Assembly: GCA_037128595.1 (NCBI GenBank)
Contig: JBAXWB010000009.1
Coordinates: 90,955-154,954, forward strand
DNA length: 64,000 bases
From: a bacterium
Lineage (GTDB): Bacteria > Verrucomicrobiota > Kiritimatiellia > CAIKKV01 > CAITUY01
Direction: 5' to 3'
In this document: positions 18,985 to 28,078 of the stretch, one piece after another
Layout of the letters: each line of letters starts with the position of its first letter
Numbering within the stretch: position 1 is the first letter of the stretch
Made by a program: the position numbers and the translations under genes
Notes under the pieces: model-generated
The model's input: the letters and a program-made list of their open reading frames with translations, nothing else
What the model was told of the DNA's origin: nothing
Database searches by the model: none

Positions 18985-20154
18985 TCAAATATCCTGCTTC
19001 CGGGTATGCTCAAGTAATTTGGTAATTTGCACACACACACGATCACCGTTAGCCGTCCAGGTCAATTCTGCAACCCGTTGAAATCCCTCTTCCCTCAATC
19101 GAAATCGCAGAGCTTCATCATCTAGCAAACGGACTAATGCCCCGGCAATATCCTCAACCGAAGCTGGATTAAACAATAAAGCTGCCGTTCCCACCCCCTC
19201 TGGATGGCTCGTTGTATTTGAACACGCTACCGGGATCCCGGATTGCATGGCCTGGAAAACAGATAGACTGCTGAATCCTTCCGCAAAAGACGGCTGAATA
19301 AGAACTTTTGCATTTATCAGCGCCCATCCCAGCACGCCTTCGCTCACATACCCCGGCACAATGACTTGAGCCGGCTGCGGCAGGCTTTCCCATACGGGCC
19401 GGATCACACTCTTGAAGTAGGCAGTGGGACAGGGGCCGATCAAAACCAAAGGCGGCAATTCCCGTCTTGATGCTTGCAATACCCCATAAGCTTCAATCAA
19501 ACGCCGTTGATTTTTATTATCAGAAAACGCGGAACTACATAGGATAATGCCCTGTCTATCCATTCTTTCGTCAGCCCAGTCAGGTCGTTCAGGCGTCGAG
19601 ATTACCGTCTTCAGGATGCCATGATTAACAATGAATTTTTTACTGAAGCCGGGAAATCGCTTTTTCAGATATTCGGCACAATACGCTGAATTCACAAATA
19701 CTGCCTTGGCACGGCGGAAGGCATCCATCGCCATCCATTTCAGGAGGTGCGAACGCGCCCATTCGCCAGAAGTTGCCCACGTTTTCCCGTATTCGAAAAT
19801 ATTGCTGTCGAAATAATTGCAGAGAAGGGGCGAAAACAACGCCGCTATCCCGGCAGGGCTGAACCCTGCCATGCATTGCCGCTGCCGCCACAAACGCGCC
19901 ACACGAAACATGGCAAACACCGAATACTTTTTTCCCGGCAACTCCACAATCTCACACCCTTCATGACATGGGAACTCATGTGCAAACCCCTCAGGGACGG
20001 CAACAACCCAGTCCCAAGGTACGGGACGCGAAATCAATTCCGCGATTTGCTCCCGCACATACCGAGCTGTCCCTGGTGCGCGTTCCTGCATCATGAGTGC
20101 ACCGGCATCAATCCCGACAACGGGGCGACGGTGTTGCTTCGAAATTCTCGTCAT
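18985..20154 (-). CDS. GT4 glycosyltransferase
   Basis: A 389-residue GT4 enzyme. The N-terminal domain begins RPVVGIDAGALMMQERAPGTARYVREQI. The C-terminal domain shows ILCSSAFSDNKNQRRLIEAY, then a donor-binding region IQPSFAEGFSSLSVFQAMQSGIPVACSNTTSHPEGVG with the Glu-X7-Glu-like motif altered at the second Glu. It adds a sugar to the growing lipid-linked repeat unit in the cytoplasm. The start at 20154 has GGAGAATGAAGG upstream. The stop lies three bases before the next gene's ATG. Confidence 0.9.
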   Translation of the reverse strand: MTRISKQHRRPVVGIDAGALMMQERAPGTARYVREQIAELISRPVPWDWVVAVPEGFAHEFPCHEGCEIVELPGKKYSVFAMFRVARLWRQRQCMAGFSPAGIAALFSPLLCNYFDSNIFEYGKTWATSGEWARSHLLKWMAMDAFRRAKAVFVNSAYCAEYLKKRFPGFSKKFIVNHGILKTVISTPERPDWADERMDRQGIILCSSAFSDNKNQRRLIEAYGVLQASRRELPPLVLIGPCPTAYFKSVIRPVWESLPQPAQVIVPGYVSEGVLGWALINAKVLIQPSFAEGFSSLSVFQAMQSGIPVACSNTTSHPEGVGTAALLFNPASVEDIAGALVRLLDDEALRFRLREEGFQRVAELTWTANGDRVCVQITKLLEHTRKQDI

Positions 20155-20192
20155 CCTTCATTCTCCAACCGAACCTTCGTCGTTCACAGGTT

Positions 20193-21320
20193 TCAGGCCT
20201 GTTCCGCAGGACAAAGCGTTTTATTAATCAGATCCAAATAGCGAATGATAATTTGATGGGAATCAATTTTGGCCATAGCGGCAATGCCCGCTACTCCCAT
20301 CTGATGCCTCAAAAGAGGATCATTGACGACCTCCATAATTCTCAGGGCCAGCGTGGCGCTGTCATTAGGTGCAACCAAATATCCATCCACACCGTCACGG
20401 ACATTATCCCTCACACCATCGACAGCATTGGCAATCAATGGCTTCCCACAAGCTTTCGCCTCGAGCGGGACGAACGCACAGGACTCATACAGAGAGGTCA
20501 TCACGACCACATCTGATGCGGCCATAAACTCAATGCCATGCGGACGTTCCCCTAGAAATGTGCAAGTTCTGGTAATCCCTAACTGACGGGCCAACCCCTC
20601 CAACATGGCGCGTTCGGGTCCATCTCCGACAATCCATAACCGGGCTGCGGCACAGTGTTGCTGAACCTCCTGCCACGCCTTAAGCAGCCAGTCCACTCGT
20701 TTCTGATCCGCCAGGCGCCCCACACTGACAACATGGACGTCATCATGACTCCATCCGTACTCCCTCCGGATACGAGCGGAGTCCTCGAGTGAGGGAATCC
20801 CGGATTGTTGGAATACATTTGGAATAAGCACCAACTTTCCATCCCCTGCCCAACGCCTGTGAAGATATTGGTAATACACCGATTGAGTCAGGGCAACAAC
20901 ACGACACGCCAGACGACAAGGGATCCACTCGGCCCAGGCATTACGGAATGCCCGCCAAGGCGTCCAATCGGTATAGAAAGCCGGCCATTGGGTAATATAG
21001 ACGCTCTTGACCCCGGCCATCTTTGCCGCAACAGCGCCCACAGGCCCTCCCCATTGCCCCTGTATCAATAACACATCAGGCCGGATGCGACTCAAGGATC
21101 GGATTAACCTAATCATGCCCCAGAGCAATAAGATTTTCCTATGAATTGGCACACGGACACACTCTATTGCCATTCGATCACAAGCCGCCACAATACGACC
21201 ATTCCCTCCCAGGAATACAACCTGTTCATGCCCGGCTAGTTGAAATCCACGCATCAAATTGATGACCGCTTCAGGCCCCCCGCCAGAGCCATCCAAATGA
21301 ATTAAATGTCCGATCTTCAT
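20193..21320 (-). CDS. GT4 glycosyltransferase
   Basis: A 375-residue GT4 enzyme with MKIGHLIHLDGSGGGPEAVINLMRGF at the N-terminus. The C-terminal half has VVSVGRLADQKRVDWLLKAWQEV, LWIVGDGPERAMLE and VVMTSLYESCAFVPLEAKACGKPLIANAVDG, a good Glu-X7-Glu region. The ATG at 21320 has GGAGATAAC upstream. It is one of four GT4 genes in the run, so the exported polymer probably has a repeat of several sugars. Confidence 0.93.
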   Translation of the reverse strand: MKIGHLIHLDGSGGGPEAVINLMRGFQLAGHEQVVFLGGNGRIVAACDRMAIECVRVPIHRKILLLWGMIRLIRSLSRIRPDVLLIQGQWGGPVGAVAAKMAGVKSVYITQWPAFYTDWTPWRAFRNAWAEWIPCRLACRVVALTQSVYYQYLHRRWAGDGKLVLIPNVFQQSGIPSLEDSARIRREYGWSHDDVHVVSVGRLADQKRVDWLLKAWQEVQQHCAAARLWIVGDGPERAMLEGLARQLGITRTCTFLGERPHGIEFMAASDVVVMTSLYESCAFVPLEAKACGKPLIANAVDGVRDNVRDGVDGYLVAPNDSATLALRIMEVVNDPLLRHQMGVAGIAAMAKIDSHQIIIRYLDLINKTLCPAEQA

Positions 21321-21359
21321 GTTATCTCCGCCTGTTCATCTGAGGATAAAGCCCCCTCT

Positions 21360-22295
21360 TCACCTGCCAGGATTCTGCGTAAGGCCTTCCCACATTCCCT
21401 TCACCAGCGCCTTTAATTTCTGAATTCGTCCCAACACGATTAAAATGCATCCCGTTCGCGTGCAATCCATCATGATTTTGCCAAAAGCTATCAAGAATTG
21501 CCACGGCCTATGTGCATGTTGTCGTATCAAAAAGAAACGATTGCGGACGCTAATCTCCACCACGAAACTCGAATATCGCCCTTTCTCTCCAGCCATGGTA
21601 TTCTTGCGAACACTCGCAGATTCTTTATGTAAGATTCGAGCTTGAGGCAGGTAACGCATATGCATTCCCGCCGACATCGCGCGCAAACACCACTCAGCAT
21701 CCTCTGAGTAAGCAAAGTATTTTTCGTTCAGCAAGCCAACCCTTTCAAACACGCTCACTCTGGCCATAAGACAGCATCCTGAGACAAAGGTAACCTCCAA
21801 AGGCTGATCATACTGCCCAAAATCCTTTTCCCCGTATCCAATCTGTCGTGCCTCCAAACACCACCGCTTCCACCCCCCCCCAGCGTACCAGAGTCTATCT
21901 GCATCATCAAAAAACAATATCTTACTCGTAACAACATCCACATTCGGCTTGCTCAATTCTTCCAGCAACTTAGCCAGGCAGTCATGGTCGACTACCGTAT
22001 CGTTATTTAACAACCAGACAACATTTATATCGCTTTCCATCGCCTTGCGTATGCACACATTGCAAGCGGCAGCAAAGCCGATATTACGATCATGCATGAT
22101 CAGTTCAGCCTCGGGGAACTCCCGTGCAATCATCGCGGGAGAACCGTCGGTAGATCCATTGTCGAAAACCATAATCCTATCAGGGACAATAGTTCCCGAA
22201 TTCAATGATCGCAAACAATCAGAGGTGTAAACGCCACTGCTCCAATTCACCAAGACAACCGCCACGGTCATACGTTCTGACGATACAGTCATCAT
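21360..22295 (-). CDS. GT2 glycosyltransferase
   Basis: About 311 residues of a GT-A fold glycosyltransferase of the rhamnosyltransferase-like GT2 group: VAVVLVNWSSGVYTSDCLRSL, then DNGSTDGSPAMIAREFPEAE, the metal-binding VVWLLNNDTVVDHDCLAKLL and FVSGCCLMARVSVFERVG with YFAYSEDAEWCLRAM. The start at 22295 is set by an ATGA overlap with the stop of the upstream methyltransferase, which implies translational coupling. It is cytoplasmic and acts on the lipid-linked glycan. Confidence 0.92.
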   Translation of the reverse strand: MMTVSSERMTVAVVLVNWSSGVYTSDCLRSLNSGTIVPDRIMVFDNGSTDGSPAMIAREFPEAELIMHDRNIGFAAACNVCIRKAMESDINVVWLLNNDTVVDHDCLAKLLEELSKPNVDVVTSKILFFDDADRLWYAGGGWKRWCLEARQIGYGEKDFGQYDQPLEVTFVSGCCLMARVSVFERVGLLNEKYFAYSEDAEWCLRAMSAGMHMRYLPQARILHKESASVRKNTMAGEKGRYSSFVVEISVRNRFFLIRQHAHRPWQFLIAFGKIMMDCTRTGCILIVLGRIQKLKALVKGMWEGLTQNPGR

Positions 22296-23191
22296 AATTT
22301 CGAAGTGTTTATGCAAATAGTTCGTTTATTCACATTATGACTTTTCAAGGGATCGCTATCAGTTTTTCGACAAACGAAAACACTCACTGCGGGGTTATTT
22401 TCAGATGTAAACAAAGACACCTCAAAACGACAACTCGCCACCACGTTGACAATATCTGAGCCGAATTCATAAAACACCAGCGATCTATCACCGCCCAAAG
22501 CGCCACCATGGTAACTATCCAAATGGCGAGATACAATCACCTCACCCTCCATGTGGCACCGTTGGAGCGTGACTTCCCTATCCCAAACAACAGGCACAGT
22601 AAAAACATGAAAGCCGCCATACTTCAAAACGCGCCAAATTTCAGCACTAGCTCTCCTCACATCCGGCACGTGTTCCAGCGTGTCGGACGTAAGCACCAAG
22701 TCAAAACTCTCTGAGGCATACGAAAGGCTCATTAAATCTTCTGAACGAATTGAACTATCATTTGACCCATATTCCGAATAGCACAATTTTGAAAGTCGCT
22801 GCAAAAATGGATGTAATTGCCCACACGAGTTAATTTCTGCCACTCGAAGGTCATGAGCTTCCGCGGACGCAATAAAGCTCGAAAATGACCCTGCCTTTTC
22901 CCTCGTAATATCAGCACTCATCATTGTCAATACATGCGCCATAAAGCGACTTCTCTCATTGCAACCACACCAACCGCAAAAGGCTCCTTCACGCCGGGAA
23001 AATCTTTCTTCCCATATTGAGTTTAAGCCCCAGTCCTTGACAAGTTGAACTGGCATGCCGCCACCCCGTCGCACTAACGCCCTAACACCGCAAACAGTAC
23101 AGGGGCAGTCTCCCCGCAAAACGCCCATCATGACCCACACCCTTCGCGTCAAATATCGCCACAAATCGCGCATCTTCCGACCAGACATCAT
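22292..23191 (-). CDS. SAM-dependent methyltransferase with N-terminal Cys pairs
   Basis: About 299 residues. An N-terminal cysteine region (CPCTVCG, then FCGWCGCNERSR) resembles a zinc knuckle. The C-terminal class I methyltransferase part has the post-motif SFDLVLTSDTLEHVPDVRRASAEIWRVLKYGG. Motif I is poorly conserved (DLRVAEINSCGQLHPFLQ). It is probably involved in methylating or modifying a sugar or capping the glycan. The start is uncertain: ATG at 23191 is used, and GTG at 23218 is an alternative. It is coupled by overlap to the GT2 gene. Confidence 0.8.
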   Translation of the reverse strand: MMSGRKMRDLWRYLTRRVWVMMGVLRGDCPCTVCGVRALVRRGGGMPVQLVKDWGLNSIWEERFSRREGAFCGWCGCNERSRFMAHVLTMMSADITREKAGSFSSFIASAEAHDLRVAEINSCGQLHPFLQRLSKLCYSEYGSNDSSIRSEDLMSLSYASESFDLVLTSDTLEHVPDVRRASAEIWRVLKYGGFHVFTVPVVWDREVTLQRCHMEGEVIVSRHLDSYHGGALGGDRSLVFYEFGSDIVNVVASCRFEVSLFTSENNPAVSVFVCRKTDSDPLKSHNVNKRTICINTSKL

Positions 23192-23415
23192 AAATCGACG
23201 CCCAAACAAGGCCCTCACAAGACTGACACTTTCATGTTTTTTAATGATGCCATAGTTGTCATTTTAATTAGACCTGATAATCACGATACTGAAAAAGGTG
23301 GTTTCAAAAGCTATCCTTGGCCGGCGGGAAGGGATGCCACCATTACACTCCTTCCCCATCGCAAACTGATCGACGGCATATTTCCGGGCCACATAATCTC
23401 CATAAGTGTTAATAC

Positions 23416-24480
23416 TCATCCTTGTTTTACCTCTCCTCGCACATTCGGACTTAAAATGGCGCACATCACTGTCCGGCGCGATCCGGTAATGACATGTTCT
23501 CCTTGCAATAAGGCTTTCATCATACGCACATATTTCAATATGCGACACCCGAATACCGCCTCGATAAGGCGCGACATATGGGATCTCTGTATCGCAGAGG
23601 AAGGCATTAATAAAGCATAGTGCTGGTCAAATACAGAGGATCGGGAGGGAAGGTTTCTCGGGAACCGATACCTGCATAATGACAGTTTCTTGCGCGAAAA
23701 TAGAGAGAAATCTGCGAAACTCACAGAACAGCCGAGTTTCGCACCCAAACCTCGTACACCCTCTTCACTAAACCACCAGAGATGAACAGGCGGCGGGTCG
23801 GTTTCCCAAAGCACACCGCTATCATAAAAAGAGCGATTCGGGGTTGTTACTATCAGTTGCCCATCTGGCGCAAGCAATTCCAATGAAGCTTTGAAAATGT
23901 CGCGAGGGGTGGCTACGTGCTCCACTACCTCACACATAATAATAACGTCATACTGCCCTGCCCCCACAACACGATATCGATCTACATCCTCACATATAAA
24001 GAAATCCCCATATCGTTGACGCGCCGCGATCACCGCCTTCGACGAAACATCCAGACCCGTGGCACAATAACCGGCTCGACGAAGCGCGTAGGTGAGATAC
24101 CCCAATCCGCACCCAATATCCAAGATACGAAGAACACTCTTTTGCGTCGCAGCCTTAACTTTTAGATATTCACGAACCCCCCAATAAACATCCTCAGCAC
24201 CTGCCAGATAATCCAATGGATTGTCCGCAGTCAGAACGTTTGCGGCATGCTGGAAGTATCGATCATACCCCGAAATCTGAGTCCCATGCTCATAAATTTG
24301 CTCATAAATATGTGAATCTGTCTCCAGGGGAAAGGCCATTGCCGTTCCACATTTTTCACAAACCATAATATCGTACTTACGATTAGCCACATACCCCGGA
24401 TGTCCTGAATATCGCAGAGCTAACGTCCCATCACAAAGCTGACATGGCTGACGGTCGGTTGCAATCTGATCATCCTTCAT
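23416..24480 (-). CDS. SAM-dependent methyltransferase (zinc-binding N-terminus)
   Basis: A 354-residue protein: an N-terminal Cys4 motif (CQLCDG and VCEKCGTAM), then a class I methyltransferase core with motif I LRILDIGCGLGYLTYALRRAGY, DVSSKAVIAARQRYG, and YDVIIMCEVVEHVATPRDIF. A C-terminal tail carries many Arg, Cys and Met residues. This architecture is common in surface-polysaccharide clusters, where it methylates nucleotide or lipid-linked sugars. The ATG at 24480 has AAGGAGAATGCGGA upstream and overlaps the flippase gene by 11 bp. Confidence 0.88.
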   Translation of the reverse strand: MKDDQIATDRQPCQLCDGTLALRYSGHPGYVANRKYDIMVCEKCGTAMAFPLETDSHIYEQIYEHGTQISGYDRYFQHAANVLTADNPLDYLAGAEDVYWGVREYLKVKAATQKSVLRILDIGCGLGYLTYALRRAGYCATGLDVSSKAVIAARQRYGDFFICEDVDRYRVVGAGQYDVIIMCEVVEHVATPRDIFKASLELLAPDGQLIVTTPNRSFYDSGVLWETDPPPVHLWWFSEEGVRGLGAKLGCSVSFADFSLFSRKKLSLCRYRFPRNLPSRSSVFDQHYALLMPSSAIQRSHMSRLIEAVFGCRILKYVRMMKALLQGEHVITGSRRTVMCAILSPNVRGEVKQG

Positions 24481-25738
24481 TCCGCATTCTCCTTGAAAGC
24501 ACTAACCCCAAACCAAACACCAGCAACCCCTCAATATTTGCCAGCGCAATACCCAGAGCACCCAAAGCAACCCAGCATTTCGCAAAATAAAGCACGGAAA
24601 TCGCCCAAAGGATATTCATCAGGAAATTGGTCCACATTCGACCGGAAGCCTCCCATAACTTCACCGTCGGTGCTTGGAGCAACTGAATAAATGCCGACAC
24701 CTGCAATACTACAAACGTCATCCATCCATGGCGAAAACCATTCCCATAGGCCCCCATGAGCCAAGGGCTAGAGACACATAATATACCCAGCAATGCACCA
24801 CCCACCCAGATGTTAAACATACCCATCCACCGGAGCGTATGCTTAACTTCTACCGCAGACGTCCTGCCACCATGTGCCGCCATGATCGGCACTGCTATTT
24901 GCCCCACAAGCAAGGGCAAAAAGAGATAGGCGGACTTCCATTGAGTAGCGGCGTTCAGAATCGCCACTTCGGCATAACCATCTTGGCTGTGAACAATGAT
25001 GAGATTACTTCCCCACTGAACCAGAACCACAAGCAGGTAACTTAAAAGAGAAGGAAAACTGTACGCCAGAAGGACTTTTCTTTCGCGAAACCAGTCAGCT
25101 AAAATCGAATGTACCCCATGCATGTGAAGCTGGCGCCTGAGCACATACCCGGAATATAGGACTGTAATTAATGATGATAGTGCTACCCCTAGAATTAACC
25201 CTTCAAGGTGGCCCCATATGCAGCCGGCAACTCCAAATATAAAAGACGATATGCTTCCTAGCAAATAAACCAGTGACAACTCTCTGAACGACTCCAAACC
25301 GTTCAGGGCTCCTTGCTGCACCCCACCTATAGCGCCAAACACAATCAGTAATGCGGACAGACAAAGCACTTTGTTAAGGCCGGGCGCAGCCATGATATTG
25401 TCCGCCATCCATGAGGATGATAGCACCACTGTGAGCGCAATCCCCACTCCCAGTGCTGTCACAACGACGTAACAAAGCATAAGAACCGACGCCGCTCGAG
25501 CCGGATCATTTCTCCGGTATTCTGCCAGATGCTTGGTAGTCGTCATGCCAAGCCCGAATCCAGCCACAGTCTGAAACACACCTATCGTACTTTGTATTAA
25601 GCCAAAGGCACCGAACATCTCCCGTCCAAGGATTCTTGCGATGACAACCGAAGAAATCACGCCAATAAACCTTGCTCCGCCCCCTCCAACCACCATCCAC
25701 CCGGTGCCTTTCGCAAAACGCATCAACAGTTGCTTCAT
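24470..25738 (-). CDS. Wzx-type polysaccharide flippase
   Basis: A 422-residue membrane protein with about twelve hydrophobic helices of the MOP superfamily: GGGGARFIGVISSVVIARILGREMFGAFGLIQSTIGVFQTVAGFGLG is a typical Wzx N-terminus. It flips undecaprenyl-linked repeat units to the outer face of the inner membrane, for use by the Wzy-like polymerases in the same locus. The start at 25738 has GCAGGAG upstream. Gene order flippase-methyltransferases-glycosyltransferases-polymerase supports a Wzx/Wzy pathway. Confidence 0.9.
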   Translation of the reverse strand: MKQLLMRFAKGTGWMVVGGGGARFIGVISSVVIARILGREMFGAFGLIQSTIGVFQTVAGFGLGMTTTKHLAEYRRNDPARAASVLMLCYVVVTALGVGIALTVVLSSSWMADNIMAAPGLNKVLCLSALLIVFGAIGGVQQGALNGLESFRELSLVYLLGSISSFIFGVAGCIWGHLEGLILGVALSSLITVLYSGYVLRRQLHMHGVHSILADWFRERKVLLAYSFPSLLSYLLVVLVQWGSNLIIVHSQDGYAEVAILNAATQWKSAYLFLPLLVGQIAVPIMAAHGGRTSAVEVKHTLRWMGMFNIWVGGALLGILCVSSPWLMGAYGNGFRHGWMTFVVLQVSAFIQLLQAPTVKLWEASGRMWTNFLMNILWAISVLYFAKCWVALGALGIALANIEGLLVFGLGLVLSRRMRNEG

Positions 25739-25772
25739 AAGCCAACTCCTGCGACAGTGAAGCTGGCCATTT

Positions 25773-26903
25773 TCATGAGGAAACCCTCTCTAAAACAGCA
25801 CAATATTGTTCCATGCCTCTCTTTTCGCTGAAATTATCCCTATTAAAACCCGGGTTCATGGGAAGAGGCGTTTTGGCCGCTTTGGCGAGTAAGACCGCCA
25901 GAGACTCCGGAGGGTGAGGGGAAAACCTATATCCTGCATCCACTACTACCTCAGGAAGACTCGTCGTATCGGCCACAATAGCGGGACATCCACACGCCAT
26001 GGCCTCCAATGGGGGAAGCCCGAATCCTTCAGCGAGGGAGGGATAGACAAACAACTCCGCACCACAATAGAGTGACTCCATGTCAACCGAGTCAATAAAT
26101 CCAGGAAGACACACCTGCCTCGCGGCCAACTTTATCTTCCCCATTGCACTGTGAATATTACAAACCGGTTTCCGCAGGTCGTCAGGAATCTTGCCCGCCA
26201 AAACCAGGGCAGGGCATTCACACATATCACTCGCACGGCCATAGGCCTCAATTAAGCATTCTACATTTTTTCGATAGTCATAGCCTCCCACGTAAAGCCA
26301 ATAACGTTGCGGCAAACCATACTTCGTTCGCACAGCATCTATCGCCCCGGGGGATCGGTTGTCGCCAGATCCCGGCGAGGGCCAGATGCCTATTGTCTCC
26401 AACGGAGGGAGGGTCCCTTGATATCGAGCCAGCGCAGAAGCTGTAAAACGCGAATCCGTGATCACCATGCTTGTTTTACGCACCCGTCGTAGTCGCGCCA
26501 TGAGAATAAAACGCCGGAAAAGAAACCGTCCCATATACCGCTTAAATTGGAGCGGTATCAGATCATGCCATACCACTACCGACCGATTGGGCCAATTCCA
26601 GGAATAAAATGGTGATAAAGCCAGAAAGACGGCATCGGGATAATGACGCCGAACGTACCCACCTAACCGGTTTTGCCAGACGAACTCGGCTAAAGCCGGG
26701 TGCATGCAGAATGGATTCTTCAGCACAAGGGAATGTAGCCCGACAGGCACACAGTGTTTCGCATTTTCGGGAACGACAACAACAATCCGGGATGCTAAAC
26801 GAGATTTAGCCAAAGCTTTTGCCAATCGTATTGCATACGAAGCCATGCCATGCCCGGCCTGCGCCAGCAACCACCCATCAATAATAATGTCTCGATTACA
26901 CAT
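25773..26903 (-). CDS. GT4 glycosyltransferase
   Basis: About 376 residues of the GT4 type: IIIDGWLLAQAGHGMASYAIRLAKAL, RSVVVWHDLIPLQF, RYWLYVGGYDYRKNVECLIEAYGRA and ELFVYPSLAEGFGLPPLEAMACGCPAIVADTTSLPEVV with both glutamates of the Glu-X7-Glu motif. The ATG at 26903 has GGA nine bases upstream and gives the normal family start; GTG at 26930 is an alternative. A gap of about 155 bp from the upstream methyltransferase may hold a promoter, but no clear one was seen. Confidence 0.93.
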   Translation of the reverse strand: MCNRDIIIDGWLLAQAGHGMASYAIRLAKALAKSRLASRIVVVVPENAKHCVPVGLHSLVLKNPFCMHPALAEFVWQNRLGGYVRRHYPDAVFLALSPFYSWNWPNRSVVVWHDLIPLQFKRYMGRFLFRRFILMARLRRVRKTSMVITDSRFTASALARYQGTLPPLETIGIWPSPGSGDNRSPGAIDAVRTKYGLPQRYWLYVGGYDYRKNVECLIEAYGRASDMCECPALVLAGKIPDDLRKPVCNIHSAMGKIKLAARQVCLPGFIDSVDMESLYCGAELFVYPSLAEGFGLPPLEAMACGCPAIVADTTSLPEVVVDAGYRFSPHPPESLAVLLAKAAKTPLPMNPGFNRDNFSEKRGMEQYCAVLERVSS

Positions 26904-27058
26904 CTGTCTCATTCCAACATTATCGGCCACGCGCGAATAAGGGCTCTCACTTTAAATCCCGAAAGCTCTTTATTATGGAACTCAGCAAAGCGGGCACCTA
27001 TTATCGGCTTCATTATCACAACACCTTTTCCTTCACTCCAACTTGCCGACCGATACAT

Positions 27059-27736
27059 TCATCCCTGTTGGCTCAGATTGCCCTTGCGGCAGAATACCAG
27101 CATGCTCTCGCTATAACACTCTTTCAGCTGTCGTAATATTTGAGTACTGGACTCATCATAGCCATATCCATACTGGGCAAACAATTCAATCCAGTACTCG
27201 GGGGGCTGCTCATTGAAGTGCCCTTCCCCCCCTTGACCGGGCTTCGCCGCAGACATCACCACGCGATCAGAATGGTTGACGAAGGTTCGCATCAGGTTAT
27301 GAACATGCGATGGATGCACGTGCTCAACGACCTCGATACACCAGATCATATCAAACCGACGGGTTAAGTTGAGTTCACGTCTTAAATCGCACTTCTCTAT
27401 GCGTTCAGGATGCTTGGCTTTCCGTATTGCTAATTCCGAGCCCTCCAGGCCAATAACATCGATTCCGCGCGTCAAAAGGTATTCAATTGACCATCCAGTA
27501 CCGCACCCGACATCCAGCACCGATAGCGGGTTAAATAACTCCAGCGTCTTGCCAAGTTTCAAAGGATGCTCACTGGAAGCCATTTGAAGTTCACCCTCAA
27601 AAAGGAAAATGCCGTTTTTTGCTATCCGCCTGAAAGCGGACTTCACGAAATGATAGATGGCCCGTAGAAAATTCCAAATGACACCATGCGGCGTGATGAC
27701 TCTTTCAATCAGGTTTTTTGTTTTTCCAGTGTCCAT
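27059..27736 (-). CDS. SAM-dependent methyltransferase
   Basis: About 225 residues with a complete class I methyltransferase core: motif I VLDVGCGTGWSIEYLLTRGIDVIGLEGSELAIRKA, and MIWCIEVVEHVHPSHVHNL followed by SAAKPGQGGEGHFNEQPPEYW. It is the first gene of the long minus-strand exopolysaccharide run. The ATG at 27736 has GGAAG eight bases upstream; ATG 27751 or GTG 27784 are possible. The substrate is unknown but the context points to a sugar. Confidence 0.85.
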   Translation of the reverse strand: MDTGKTKNLIERVITPHGVIWNFLRAIYHFVKSAFRRIAKNGIFLFEGELQMASSEHPLKLGKTLELFNPLSVLDVGCGTGWSIEYLLTRGIDVIGLEGSELAIRKAKHPERIEKCDLRRELNLTRRFDMIWCIEVVEHVHPSHVHNLMRTFVNHSDRVVMSAAKPGQGGEGHFNEQPPEYWIELFAQYGYGYDESSTQILRQLKECYSESMLVFCRKGNLSQQG

Positions 27737-28078
27737 TAACCCTACTTCCATTATACCGTGCGTATTTCGAAACTTGCTAGCCACTAGCCAATGTTACAGC
27801 AACGACCAAAGCGCCACTCAGTATTTGTGTACATCTGTAAAGATTTAAAGATTGTCATGATGAGAGACGAAAAACAAGGGAAACGGACCTTTGGTCTTCA
27901 TAAAAGCATCTTAACATCACCTCCCCATACCCGGTGCCCATGGAATTTACGGATTTCTCTGATAACTGATCCGATGTTTTTTTATTTTCCTCCGAAATGG
28001 GATTGTTTATTCCCTGCGCCGTTGCTATTTTCAGGAATCTCGAAGCAGGACAGAATGAATTGATTGAAGGAGTACGGT
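27737..28078. other. Divergent intergenic region, 342 bp
   Basis: It lies between the minus-strand methyltransferase and the plus-strand zinc-ribbon gene, so it should hold both promoters, though no convincing -35/-10 pair was found. A weak five-base hairpin (CGGAT/ATCCG, 27950-27973) is followed by a T-run, but no plus-strand gene ends before it. AAGGAG at 28067-28072 is the ribosome site that fixes the next start at 28079. Confidence 0.5.

Noticed and set aside
23264..23548. Minus-strand frame of 94 codons after the methyltransferase at 23416
   Set aside because: It overlaps the end of the methyltransferase in another frame, lacks a ribosome site and has no recognisable domain. The 196-bp gap is left without a gene.
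27950..27988. Hairpin followed by a T-run, considered as a terminator
   Set aside because: The stem is only five bases with a long loop, and no plus-strand gene ends upstream of it.
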